DNA from: Devosia marina
Lineage (GTDB): Bacteria; Pseudomonadota; Alphaproteobacteria; Rhizobiales; Devosiaceae
Direction: 5' to 3'
NCBI RefSeq assembly: GCF_009758415.1
Contig: NZ_WQRF01000001.1
Location: 1,550,001-1,614,000 of the forward strand
DNA length: 64,000 bases
A model generated the notes under the pieces. That model saw only the letters and a program-made list of their open reading frames with translations. It had not been told where the DNA came from and did not search any database. A program made the position numbers and the translations under genes. Shown piece after piece: positions 28,307 through 37,145 of the stretch (position 1 is the stretch's first letter; each line of letters begins with the position of its first letter).

Positions 28307-30263
28307 GATTGCCTCCCATCAACTTCTTGGTAGCTCGGCCGCGGACCTGGTCGCAGATGGCAGCGAACTGCTCACCCGTCAGGTGACGGTGCTCAACCAG
28401 GGCATCGGCGACAGCGTTGATCATGACAAAGCTGTCCTGGACGATGCCCATCGCCTTTTTGTTGAGCCGCTGCAGATCCGCTTCAACGGCTTTGGCCAAC
28501 CGGACGTCGAGTGAAAGGACTGCGCCGATTGTTTCAGAAGTGGCACGGTGCAGCAGGTCTTCACCCAGTCCCAGAGAGCCATGGACCATTGCGAGCATGT
28601 GGCTGGCACGGGCAAGATCGCTGTAGACTCCCCCGCCAGATCCGCCGCTTGCGGAGCCGAGCAAGACCTGTTCGCTGCACCGGCCCGCGAGAAAGACCGT
28701 GGCGGCGTTCTCGATCTCAGCGCGCAGCCACAGGCCGCCGGCGTCCCAACTAGTCGAGGTGCGACCGCCCTCACTGGCGTTCCGCCCAACCGTATGAATC
28801 GCGTTGACGGAGCCAGGCTTGAGGATGTGGCTAACGACGGCGTGGCCCGCTTCATGCACCGCAACGCGGCGCACAAACTCCGGCGGCCGGCTTTCTGGCG
28901 GCAGTACCTGATCCATCACATCGGCGAGTGCGATCGGACGATGGGCTTGGCGCGCGACGCGACGGGCAGCCTTCACCCAGTCATGCACATCAGCTCCGCT
29001 GGCGCCGACGGCCATTTTTGCCAACATGGTCAGGTCGGCGTTCGGCAGGTCCGGACCCAGATGCTGGCGAACAATGCCAGCCAGTGCCTTGGCGTCCGGT
29101 GTCTCGATGCGAATGATCTTCGACAGCCGACCCGGGCGCACCAGAGCGGCATCCAGCTTTTCGGGATGATTGGTGGCGCCGATGATGATCAACTTGGAAC
29201 TGACGCCGGAAGCGGCGCTATCCAGCTTGAGCAGCATGTGACCGACCACTGGCGTCCACCAAGACGAATGTCGATCATTGCTGGATCTGCTTGGCAAACT
29301 CTCAATTTCATCGAGGAAAATGCACGCCGGCGCTACCGCTGCCGCAGTGGCAAAGAGCTCATCGATCTGCTTGATGATGCTGTCGAGATAGCCGGGGCTG
29401 TTGGAGAACCATTGGCTCACCGATGTGGGAAAGAACGGCACGCCAGCGGACTTAGCCAAACTCCGGGCGAAGGTTGTCTTGCCCAACCCTGGTTCTGAAG
29501 CCAACACGACCGTGCGCTCGATCGCGGAAAAATCCAGCTTGCCGGCCCGCCAGGCATCGAGATCAGTGATCAGTGCCTGAGCCCAGTCCATGGCCTTGCC
29601 ATAACCGTGCAAGTTCTCAAGGGCCGGTACGTCGGACAAGCCGGAGGCGGGCTTAGACACTGCATTGCGCGCAGCAACCAGGCGCTCAACGCACCGCTTT
29701 GCCGAACTGCCGGTGCGGATGGCCCCGCAGATCTCGCCGTAGTTCAGTCCCTGTGCAATCCCATCAGGCATGTCGCGCGGCGTACGGCGGGTTGCTGCTT
29801 TGATGGCCTCGCGCACGATATGATCGTCGGGAGGACCGAGCTTGAGCACGATGTCGGCCGACGCCACGATGCTGGTTGGCAGATAGTCAAGATTGTGCGA
29901 GATCGCCAGGATCCGATGACCGTCAGACAGGTAGGTCGTCAGTTGATCCGTGATGGTGTCCTGGCTGATCGTCCGGCGCGGGGCTTCGTTGACGCTATGG
30001 ATATAGCGCCATTCACCCATCCGCCGGCAGGCACGCGCCAGCGGCGCGACCCAGTCTGATGATGGCGCCTGGATCACTACGCAGATGCGGTAATCGCGAC
30101 GGAGCACCTTGGCTTGGGCAGGGCTCAACCCCTTCTGCACCATCAGTTCGGGGATGGTGTGCGTTGCTGAGCGACGGTCGTCGTCCCGCTGGATAATCGC
30201 TTCCTCCAGCGCGTTCAGCTCTTCCATCGACATGTCGTCGAGTTCTTCGTCATTGTCGGCCAT
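28299..30263 (-). CDS. FtsH-like AAA+ ATPase with M41-type protease domain, transposon-encoded
   Basis: 654 residues. Order: an acidic N-terminus, an unfamiliar N-domain (about 40-240), an AAA+ module (Walker A SEPGLGKTT near 257, Walker B CIFLDEIESLPS, sensor GATNHPEKLD, arginine fingers LVRPGRLSKI), then a peptidase M41-like domain with the zinc motif HEAGH (about 468) and a downstream Asp in YSDLARASH. Unlike FtsH there are no N-terminal membrane helices, so it is probably soluble. It opens the transposition operon. The same N-domain appears in the chimeric gene at 38758-39645, so this protein belongs to the transposon family rather than to random cargo. Confidence 0.85.
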   Translation of the reverse strand: MADNDEELDDMSMEELNALEEAIIQRDDDRRSATHTIPELMVQKGLSPAQAKVLRRDYRICVVIQAPSSDWVAPLARACRRMGEWRYIHSVNEAPRRTISQDTITDQLTTYLSDGHRILAISHNLDYLPTSIVASADIVLKLGPPDDHIVREAIKAATRRTPRDMPDGIAQGLNYGEICGAIRTGSSAKRCVERLVAARNAVSKPASGLSDVPALENLHGYGKAMDWAQALITDLDAWRAGKLDFSAIERTVVLASEPGLGKTTFARSLAKSAGVPFFPTSVSQWFSNSPGYLDSIIKQIDELFATAAAVAPACIFLDEIESLPSRSSNDRHSSWWTPVVGHMLLKLDSAASGVSSKLIIIGATNHPEKLDAALVRPGRLSKIIRIETPDAKALAGIVRQHLGPDLPNADLTMLAKMAVGASGADVHDWVKAARRVARQAHRPIALADVMDQVLPPESRPPEFVRRVAVHEAGHAVVSHILKPGSVNAIHTVGRNASEGGRTSTSWDAGGLWLRAEIENAATVFLAGRCSEQVLLGSASGGSGGGVYSDLARASHMLAMVHGSLGLGEDLLHRATSETIGAVLSLDVRLAKAVEADLQRLNKKAMGIVQDSFVMINAVADALVEHRHLTGEQFAAICDQVRGRATKKLMGGNHG

Positions 30264-30376
30264 TGCTGCCTCGTTCTCCGGCAGGAGCTGGCCGAGCGCC
30301 TACGCGCCCACCAGACCTGGCCGGTTCCTTGGGCGCCATTCAGGTCGCCCGAAATTGAAAATGTGCATGTGTGTTC

Positions 30377-30514
30377 TCAGAGAGTGGGCGCGTTGACCCA
30401 TAGTCGGTGGTCTATTCGACCCTGGACCAGGCGCACGGCAGGACGAGCGGACAGGAGACGCATTCGCGCTTCCGGATCAGCTTCGCCGAAAACGTCGATG
30501 TTGGAAAACGACAT
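30377..30514 (-). CDS. Short 45-residue ORF after structured repeat copy B
   Basis: The frame starts right at the end of the structured repeat (MSFSNIDVFGEADPEAR) and ends 114 bp before the FtsH-like start. A shorter relative with IIDGEADPETQ follows copy A at about 12908 (leftward). The shared GEADPE segment at both copies suggests either a leader peptide or the remnant of a larger gene. A further 22-codon frame at 30300-30368 lies between it and the protease gene, without clear support. Confidence 0.3.
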   Translation of the reverse strand: MSFSNIDVFGEADPEARMRLLSARPAVRLVQGRIDHRLWVNAPTL

Positions 30515-30645
30515 GGGAGAATACCCGATGGGGTCCTCCCAAGAACCGCGGTTAAACCTGCGGTTCGGAGCGCTGGAGGACAACGCGATCCGTGCGGCTG
30601 CCGGTCGGCGCCGCCCATAGGTTCTCGCGTTGGGATATCGTTTTT
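30470..30645 (-). ncRNA. Structured repeat copy B (possible leader RNA or att-like site)
   Basis: Second copy of the repeat at 12870-13035. Visible pairings: AACCGC/GCGGTT (about 30544-30565), GCGGC/GCCGC and the enclosing AACGCGA/TCGCGTT (about 30581-30633). Copy A keeps most of these stems with different bases. On the minus strand it lies upstream of the FtsH-like transposition operon, so a leader role for that operon is possible. Equally, copies A and B bracket about 17 kb and could be attachment-site duplicates. Confidence 0.45.
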
Positions 30646-30860
30646 TCCTCATACATAAGTGAACAAATAGTGAACTAGGGAAGGCCTGTCAAGCCGCGCC
30701 ATTATACGGTTGGTGGCACAACATCTTCAGACTGCGCAATGCCTCTAATTTTCTAGAGAGCGGCAGTTTAGGAACAGCATTTCCATGCCAATCCACCGCC
30801 AGGGTATTGCAATGCATCTATTTTCGGACGAGCGTAATTACAATTACGGGGCGATAAAGC

Positions 30861-33800
30861 ATGCAAATTACAACCTGTGGGCGAGGCGTACATATTCGGG
30901 AAGTCGTTGGTATCGAACGACTGCGAAAACTTCCTAACGACTGGTACGGCTTCACCAACCTCGACATCGCCACTGGCAGGGGTCGTTCCCGCGAAATAGA
31001 TCTGGTGCTGGTTGCTGAAGACCGCATATTCCTTATCGACCTCAAGGACTGGCATGGCCGAATTGAGAGCGAGGGCGGGAATTGGCTGCACAACGGCAGA
31101 GACACCGGTCTGTCCCCTGTTTCAAAAATTCATGCCAACGCTAAGGCGGTTTGGCAGCTTCTGACCGAACATCTCAAACGGCACATGAAGGGGGAGATAG
31201 TTCCTCGGGTTGTAGGCTTGGTTGTAGTCACCGGCAAAGCAGACCTCACGGGCATCTCAGAAACTGAAAAAGGATCGGTATTCAACGTTGAGGATTTCTC
31301 GGCGCTGGTTAGCAATACCGGTTCTCGCTTGGCGACTTTTGGAAAAGTAGCAATTTCCTCACAGGGATTGCTGACCGAGAGGGTCTGGAAGGATCAGTTG
31401 AGCAAATTTTTCAATGCGCGAACTGGGCCTCTGGTACCTGGGAGGCGCCGCTACAATAGCTTCGTAGCCAATTCCGACGAGGCGACATTCCAGCACCCGC
31501 AAAAGATATATAGCGAGTACGATGCCGTAGATGAGAACGCTGCGCAAACACTGGGTACCTTGCGTATCTGGGACTTCACGAAGGCGGATACGCGTTTCCA
31601 AAACGATGAAGCACGGCAAGAAATTGCTGGACGTGAGCGAAACGTTGTCGAGTATTTGAAGGACCGGGGCGAGGCTTGCGAAAACGCTATTCTTCACCCG
31701 CGTGCAGAAGATCCCGAACGTGGCGTTGCATACTGGGAGATTTTTGACAGACGTCAGCGACTTCGACGTCTGTCTGAATTCGTCACTTCTGAAAATTCAC
31801 ATCTTGAACGAGACAGGCGGCTTGAGCTTGCGAGGCAGTTGGTGGCCCGTGTTGCTGCTTTGCATGCAGTCGATGCGGCCCACCTCGACCTTGGTGGTCA
31901 TAGCATCTGGTTAGAGTCACCTTCGACGGTAAAGCTCTCTCACCTGATGGCCGCAAAGTTCCCCCAGGTAGAATCCTTGGGAGAGAGCAGATACCAGTTC
32001 CTTGCGAGTGCTACTCTCCCTGAAGACGTGTTGGGCGGAGAAAATATACCGAAGCGTCGGGATGTGTTCCTCCTCGCGGCCGCCGTCCATTGGCTATTAT
32101 TTGGTGTACAGCCTGCGTCCGCGGGTGACGACAGCATGCCATTTGAATGGTCACCCTCTATAGACACAGACGCCAAGTACGAAGCGTTGCACCACTGGCT
32201 GGACGTGGGACTCTCTTTTGACCCGCAGGACCGATTTCCGGACGCACAGGCCGCACTAGAGGCGTTTAATGCTGCCACCGCAGACCGGCCCAACGCCGGT
32301 GAGGTCATTCGCGGATTGGAACGATTTAGGGAGACTTTCCGCTCCCAACGACAGTTCTTTCAAGCCTATCCCGAAGTTGAAATTCTGAAAGAGAGCGACC
32401 GCGTCGACATCTGGAAAAGCATAGACGCCGATGGCAATTCCCTATTGGTCAAATTGTGGAAACGGGCTGCTTGGGGGGATCAGACGCGTGAAGGGCCACG
32501 CATCTTGGACTTTCTGTCGAAGGCACAAGATATGGCCCTATCTCCAATAAGTGGCTGCGCTGAAATCCTGCATGCCTATTGGCTCGACGATGCCATGGCA
32601 ATTGTCCAGAAATGGGTCGAAGGCACGGTGTTGTCGGAGGATTTGGTTTCGAGCCGCTTCCAAGGTGAAACCACACGCTGCATCGAATTTTGCCTTGCCC
32701 TTGCCAATACAGTGACGTCACTGCATGACCTGGGGCTGACGCATGGAGACCTGAAACCACAGAATATCATCGTGACAGACGATGGCAGCCCGATCTTGAT
32801 CGACACTCTTGACTTCCAGGCCAGCGACGACGGCGAACCTGCAAATACAGCTTATTCACCAAACACAGGAGGTCGCCTCGAAAGGGACCGCTTTGCGGTA
32901 ACGCGGATCGTAGATGAAGTGATGGCCGCAGCCGACTTGGATGCGCTTGTGGCAGCTGCCATATCGAGGTCGATTACTAACTGTCGCGAGACGGCGCCAG
33001 AGAACGGTACACTTCTACCCTTGATAGAGGCTCTACAAAACGCCCTGTCGCCCGAAAGCCAGGGACCAGCAGTTCGGTCGATCAAGTTGAGCTTCCCAGG
33101 CCTCGCAGACAGACCGCTGCTCTCCGACGAGGGAAGATACTACGTTCGCAAGGGAAGCATTGAGAGATCAAGCGTAATTATCCGTGGAGCCTGTGAGGAG
33201 CTGGAGGTTTTCATAGATGATAAACTGCGCCTGCTTCGGGCAAATCTCAGGACGATTGACCAAAAGAAAATCGGCCGCCTGACCAGGTTCGAGTTCATGA
33301 ATTTCGAAGCCGAAATCGAAATGGTGGGCTCAATGGCGCTCAATTCTGAGTGCCTTGATTTTCTTCTCTCCGACCAGTCATTCCTCTCCAACTGGGTCAG
33401 CAAAAACGTCGAAGGTGTCGACGCTGGTTCCACTGACGAGATCCCCGAGTCGCAACCCGAACCCGCATTCGACGACAGTGCATTTGACCAGTTCAGTGAA
33501 TCCGCAAGTGTGCCACCGACGCGCGTTTTGCAGAGCATAGACATTCCGCGCTTGTGGCAATCACTGATCGCAGCCGAGGGCGAGCTCACCACGGACGGTG
33601 TGGCAGCAGCCGATAGCGGATACAACCGCGATCTGGATCGTCACATAGTGCCATTTGAACTGACCAGCGGAACTTTTGACTTCAATAAGAATGATCGCGT
33701 CGGGGTCGAAAGGCTGGATCGGAAGGGAGCTTGGCATCGCATAGGCGAGCTCGACATTTCGCGATCGAAGCCAGACCGCATACTCATTGACGGTGCCGGT

Positions 33801-35816
33801 TGGACTTCATCTTCACCGTCAAGTTTGGTCAGCGAAGAGCAACGTCTGAGGTTCATAAGCCACTTCTCAGTGCAAAGCTTGAAACGACGGGAATCTGCAA
33901 TTAGCAGGACGCTCGCTGGGCAAGCTCGCATTAAATCCCTGCCGTCGTTATTCGAGCCTCAAACTAAAGCAGTTCCATCTCGGCTTGATGTGCAGGTGAG
34001 CGACGAGGACCTTGCCCGCTATGGCTTGAATAGCGATCAGCGTGAGGCATTCAAGAAGTTAATATCCGTTCGCCCACTAGGGGCCCTGCAGGGTCCTCCA
34101 GGCACCGGCAAAACACTCTTTATTGCTGCGCTTGCTCACTTCGCGTTGACCCGCGGGCTTGCGAAAAACATCCTTTTGGCCAGTCAGTCCCATGAAGCCG
34201 TGAATAATGCGGCGGAGGCAGTATTGCGACTGTTCGCCAACCAGGACGAGCAGCCCAGCATCCTTCGGGTGGGTAATGAAGGCGTGGTCTCCGAAAGGCT
34301 GATGCCCTTTTTCACCGACCGCCTGGAGCAACTGTACAAAGACCGCTTTGGGGCGGAATTTCGAGAGAGAATGAGGATCGCTGGACGTTCCCTAGGTGTG
34401 CCGTCGCCAGTCGTTGAGGCAATGGTCGATATCGAACGCAACATGCGACCAGTTGCCGAAATGATATTGCGGCTCAGGGAACAGGCCGATCCAGACTTGA
34501 ATCGCCTAAATGGCTTGACGGAGTCTTTAGAGGCCATGGGAGCCAAAATATCCGGCGCTGACCCGCTAAATTTTGTCGCTGACGATCCTCTGGAAGTGCT
34601 GGAACAGGTGCTTGACCTTGTTGTGCACAAAATGCCTGCCGGGGAACGACCAGCACCAGAGCGGATGGGCAGAATGAGATCCGTGTTCCGGCTGGCCAAG
34701 GACTTCGTCGGTAGCGTTTCAACGCAACAGCGCGGTTTTGAAGCGTTTTTGGCCGGAACTCGACAGATTGTTGCTGGCACATGTGTCGGGCTCGGTCGCA
34801 CATCCCTAGGTCTGACGAATACGCCATTTGATCTTGTTATTATTGATGAGGCGGCTCGCTGCACCGCAAGTGAACTTGCTGTCCCGATGCAGTCAGGACG
34901 TTGGGTTGTTCTGGTGGGAGATCATGCCCAACTTGAGCCTCAGCATCCTGCAACCGTCGCTTCAAAGGTTGCGGCCGAGCTTGGAACCACGGAATTGGCC
35001 GTCATTCAGAGTGACTTCGAGCGTCTCTTTGAAAATGGCTACGGCAAACTTGTCGGAGCCAGACTGAAGACGCAGTACCGCATGCTTCCTCCAATCGGGA
35101 AGGTGGTCTCTGACGCCTTCTACAATGGCGAGCTTCAGGCAGGACGTTCACAGCCTGAAATCGATCCAAAAATTTTGCCAGAAGGTCTGGATCTTCCGCT
35201 GACTTGGATCACTACAGATGGCCTGGGAGCTGGCGGTGAGGAGAAGTTGGAAGGCGCGGGTACCAGCCGCGTAAATCCGCGAGAGGCTGACAGTATCGTC
35301 GCTCTAATAAAGCAATGGGCGGCCACCTCGGAGTTCGCCGACTGGATCGCAGGCCAAACCAAGCACTCTCATGTGATTGGCGTTATTTGCATGTATGCGG
35401 CTCAACGCGATCTCATTCGTAGGAAAATTCAAGCGGCTAACTTGCCAGAAGCTTTTCGGCGCACGATCAAAATTGACACGGTCGACAGTTACCAAGGCAA
35501 GGAGAACCCAATCGTGATCCTTTCTCTGGTCCGCAATAACACCTCCGGTCCCGCCGAGGGAGGCGTCGCTACGATTCGAGCTGGGTTCTTGAAAAGGCCA
35601 AACAGAATCAACGTTGCAGTTAGCCGTGCCATGGACCGGTTGATCATTGTGGGTGCGAAGTCGCGCTGGGAAACTGGAACGCCAATGCATCGATTATCCG
35701 AAGCCGTTGAAGCCCAATACAGAGCCGGCGAAGCCAAAGTCCTATCTTCCTCGGCACTGCTGGGTGAACGCGTCGACGGCCAGAGCGAAAAGCAAGAAAT
35801 GGAACTTCAAGAATGA
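30861..35816 (+). CDS. NERD nuclease / pseudokinase / kinase / SF1 helicase fusion
   Basis: 1651 residues. Order: NERD-type nuclease at about 1-150 (SREIDLVLVAEDRIFLIDLKDWHG carries the E/D...D.K pattern, split here as SREIDLVLV and IFLIDLKDWHG); a degenerate kinase-like domain at about 250-475, with HLDLGGHSI in place of HRDLKPxN; a second kinase domain at about 500-720 with intact HGDLKPQN (about 627) and LIDTLDF; a linker; then a superfamily 1 helicase with LQGPPGTGKT (about 1076), VIIDEAA (about 1325), VDSYQGKENPIVI and NVAVSRAMDR. NERD plus kinase recalls PglW; joining it to a helicase is unusual. The following gene overlaps by 4 bp. A phage-defence role is inferred from domains and island context. 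Confidence 0.85.
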   Translation: MQITTCGRGVHIREVVGIERLRKLPNDWYGFTNLDIATGRGRSREIDLVLVAEDRIFLIDLKDWHGRIESEGGNWLHNGRDTGLSPVSKIHANAKAVWQLLTEHLKRHMKGEIVPRVVGLVVVTGKADLTGISETEKGSVFNVEDFSALVSNTGSRLATFGKVAISSQGLLTERVWKDQLSKFFNARTGPLVPGRRRYNSFVANSDEATFQHPQKIYSEYDAVDENAAQTLGTLRIWDFTKADTRFQNDEARQEIAGRERNVVEYLKDRGEACENAILHPRAEDPERGVAYWEIFDRRQRLRRLSEFVTSENSHLERDRRLELARQLVARVAALHAVDAAHLDLGGHSIWLESPSTVKLSHLMAAKFPQVESLGESRYQFLASATLPEDVLGGENIPKRRDVFLLAAAVHWLLFGVQPASAGDDSMPFEWSPSIDTDAKYEALHHWLDVGLSFDPQDRFPDAQAALEAFNAATADRPNAGEVIRGLERFRETFRSQRQFFQAYPEVEILKESDRVDIWKSIDADGNSLLVKLWKRAAWGDQTREGPRILDFLSKAQDMALSPISGCAEILHAYWLDDAMAIVQKWVEGTVLSEDLVSSRFQGETTRCIEFCLALANTVTSLHDLGLTHGDLKPQNIIVTDDGSPILIDTLDFQASDDGEPANTAYSPNTGGRLERDRFAVTRIVDEVMAAADLDALVAAAISRSITNCRETAPENGTLLPLIEALQNALSPESQGPAVRSIKLSFPGLADRPLLSDEGRYYVRKGSIERSSVIIRGACEELEVFIDDKLRLLRANLRTIDQKKIGRLTRFEFMNFEAEIEMVGSMALNSECLDFLLSDQSFLSNWVSKNVEGVDAGSTDEIPESQPEPAFDDSAFDQFSESASVPPTRVLQSIDIPRLWQSLIAAEGELTTDGVAAADSGYNRDLDRHIVPFELTSGTFDFNKNDRVGVERLDRKGAWHRIGELDISRSKPDRILIDGAGWTSSSPSSLVSEEQRLRFISHFSVQSLKRRESAISRTLAGQARIKSLPSLFEPQTKAVPSRLDVQVSDEDLARYGLNSDQREAFKKLISVRPLGALQGPPGTGKTLFIAALAHFALTRGLAKNILLASQSHEAVNNAAEAVLRLFANQDEQPSILRVGNEGVVSERLMPFFTDRLEQLYKDRFGAEFRERMRIAGRSLGVPSPVVEAMVDIERNMRPVAEMILRLREQADPDLNRLNGLTESLEAMGAKISGADPLNFVADDPLEVLEQVLDLVVHKMPAGERPAPERMGRMRSVFRLAKDFVGSVSTQQRGFEAFLAGTRQIVAGTCVGLGRTSLGLTNTPFDLVIIDEAARCTASELAVPMQSGRWVVLVGDHAQLEPQHPATVASKVAAELGTTELAVIQSDFERLFENGYGKLVGARLKTQYRMLPPIGKVVSDAFYNGELQAGRSQPEIDPKILPEGLDLPLTWITTDGLGAGGEEKLEGAGTSRVNPREADSIVALIKQWAATSEFADWIAGQTKHSHVIGVICMYAAQRDLIRRKIQAANLPEAFRRTIKIDTVDSYQGKENPIVILSLVRNNTSGPAEGGVATIRAGFLKRPNRINVAVSRAMDRLIIVGAKSRWETGTPMHRLSEAVEAQYRAGEAKVLSSSALLGERVDGQSEKQEMELQE

Positions 35817-37096
35817 TCGCGGCACGCTCTAGGCCAATATTGTCCATCGCCGGATTAGTAAGACCCGAAGAAGACAAGGAACTCGAACTGGCGAGCTATG
35901 AGGTTCTTCTGCCTTGTCGCCGTTTCGACGTCGATCACAAGGTTGCCGTCCTGGGACGAGTTTCACTTACCGCGGAATTCTTGTTGCGACTTGTGAAATC
36001 CGTCGATGGGATAGATGAAAACGAAGCCGCTGCCTTCTTCGGCTTTGCGCTGAGGGACATGTCCTATGTCCTGGCTGAAGTTGTCGGCCTCGGATACGTG
36101 GACCGCAGGGAAGGTCGCCTATGGATGACCATTTCAGGCATGTCTTTGTTTTTGGAGAAGTCCGACGAGCCGAGCATCTTCGACGTTGAATCTCGAACAG
36201 AAAACGTCGGTTTTGATCTAATCTCATTGGCATACGAACAGCCCCGTGGACTCGATGAGTTTTCGAGGATGCTGCCTGAACTTCCCTTACTGCATCCAGA
36301 ACGTGCCAGCGCGGCCGCGGCCAATCTAAAACCTGCGTTCAGGAAAGCCTATCCAGAGATCGCCAACCGCAAGGAAAAAGGAGCGGCGGACAAGCGCTCT
36401 CTCTACTCAATTGACAACGTCACACCAGGCGACCGGTTTTCGGGACTTGTGAAGTTCACCATCCGGTCCACCGGATTGCGCCCCTGGGCGGGGGAGGCGG
36501 ATTTGAGCGAATGGCGCAGTGAAGTCGAGCAGGAGGATCGGGCCGAAATACTGGATGCCGTGGCTGCGTTCGTTGATGAGCTTTCGGTCAGCCAGCGTAG
36601 CGAAGATGCCGACGCCTATGAAGCCTTGGTCTCGATAGCCCCAGAATTCATGAAGGAATTCACTCGGAAGGATGGGTTGGCCGTCGATAAATACTATCGT
36701 GAAACGTTCAATCGGGTTGGCGAAGTACGCTCCAACAGACAGACGATTCCATTCGTTGGTTCTCTTTTAACGCGAGACAACGTCCGCAAGCTAACCGAGG
36801 CATATGGTTACGGACTGCGGAATTACGCTACCCCATCAACGTTGGTTTGGCTTGTCCCCAGGGTAAAGTGTTGGGGAGCGACAAAGGCCCTGCCTGAGCT
36901 GGTCAGGAACATGGTCTCTCGGATGGATCGGCAAGCTGATGAAAAATCTGCAATCTCGGTGGGACTGGTTTCCGGGTGGGCCGATGCTCATCTGAGGAAG
37001 GCATTTGGACAAATAGCTAACAGCGAGGCCCCAGCATTTTCTTCTACCTTGGAGATATTGCTTGCTTCTCTTCCAGATTGTCGCGCTACAGTTTAG
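35813..37096 (+). CDS. Unknown 427-residue partner of the nuclease-kinase-helicase
   Basis: The ATG overlaps the stop of the 1651-residue gene (ATGA), so the two form a translationally coupled pair. No domain is certain. Residues 60-130 look like a winged helix (ENEAAAFFGFALRDMSYVL, VVGLGYVDRREGRLWMT). The remainder is helical and soluble, with no catalytic motif I recognise. It could be a DNA-binding or specificity subunit, or a regulator or substrate of the kinase. GC content is near 53 %, lower than the neighbouring DUF4010 gene. Confidence 0.75.
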   Translation: MIAARSRPILSIAGLVRPEEDKELELASYEVLLPCRRFDVDHKVAVLGRVSLTAEFLLRLVKSVDGIDENEAAAFFGFALRDMSYVLAEVVGLGYVDRREGRLWMTISGMSLFLEKSDEPSIFDVESRTENVGFDLISLAYEQPRGLDEFSRMLPELPLLHPERASAAAANLKPAFRKAYPEIANRKEKGAADKRSLYSIDNVTPGDRFSGLVKFTIRSTGLRPWAGEADLSEWRSEVEQEDRAEILDAVAAFVDELSVSQRSEDADAYEALVSIAPEFMKEFTRKDGLAVDKYYRETFNRVGEVRSNRQTIPFVGSLLTRDNVRKLTEAYGYGLRNYATPSTLVWLVPRVKCWGATKALPELVRNMVSRMDRQADEKSAISVGLVSGWADAHLRKAFGQIANSEAPAFSSTLEILLASLPDCRATV

Positions 37097-37145
37097 CGTA
37101 CGAATAGTGGTTTTGTCGCACACGGCAACGGATGGGGGAGTAAAC

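Larger units (their letters stand above)
15240..30645 (-). mobile_element. Tn7-like element 1 carrying a type III CBASS (right end not located)
   Basis: All genes run leftward: FtsH-like protease, small ORF, tnsA, tnsB (split), tnsC, tniQ, then the CBASS cargo. The order tnsA-tnsB-tnsC-tniQ with 4- to 7-bp overlaps is the Tn7-like core. The left (cargo-side) end starts TGTCGG at 15240 and is backed by repeated TnsB-type sites. I could not find a matching CCGACA end near 30.3-30.9 kb. The right coordinate is therefore set at structured repeat copy B and is approximate. It may be inactive in cis because an IS3-family element interrupts tnsB. Confidence 0.65.
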
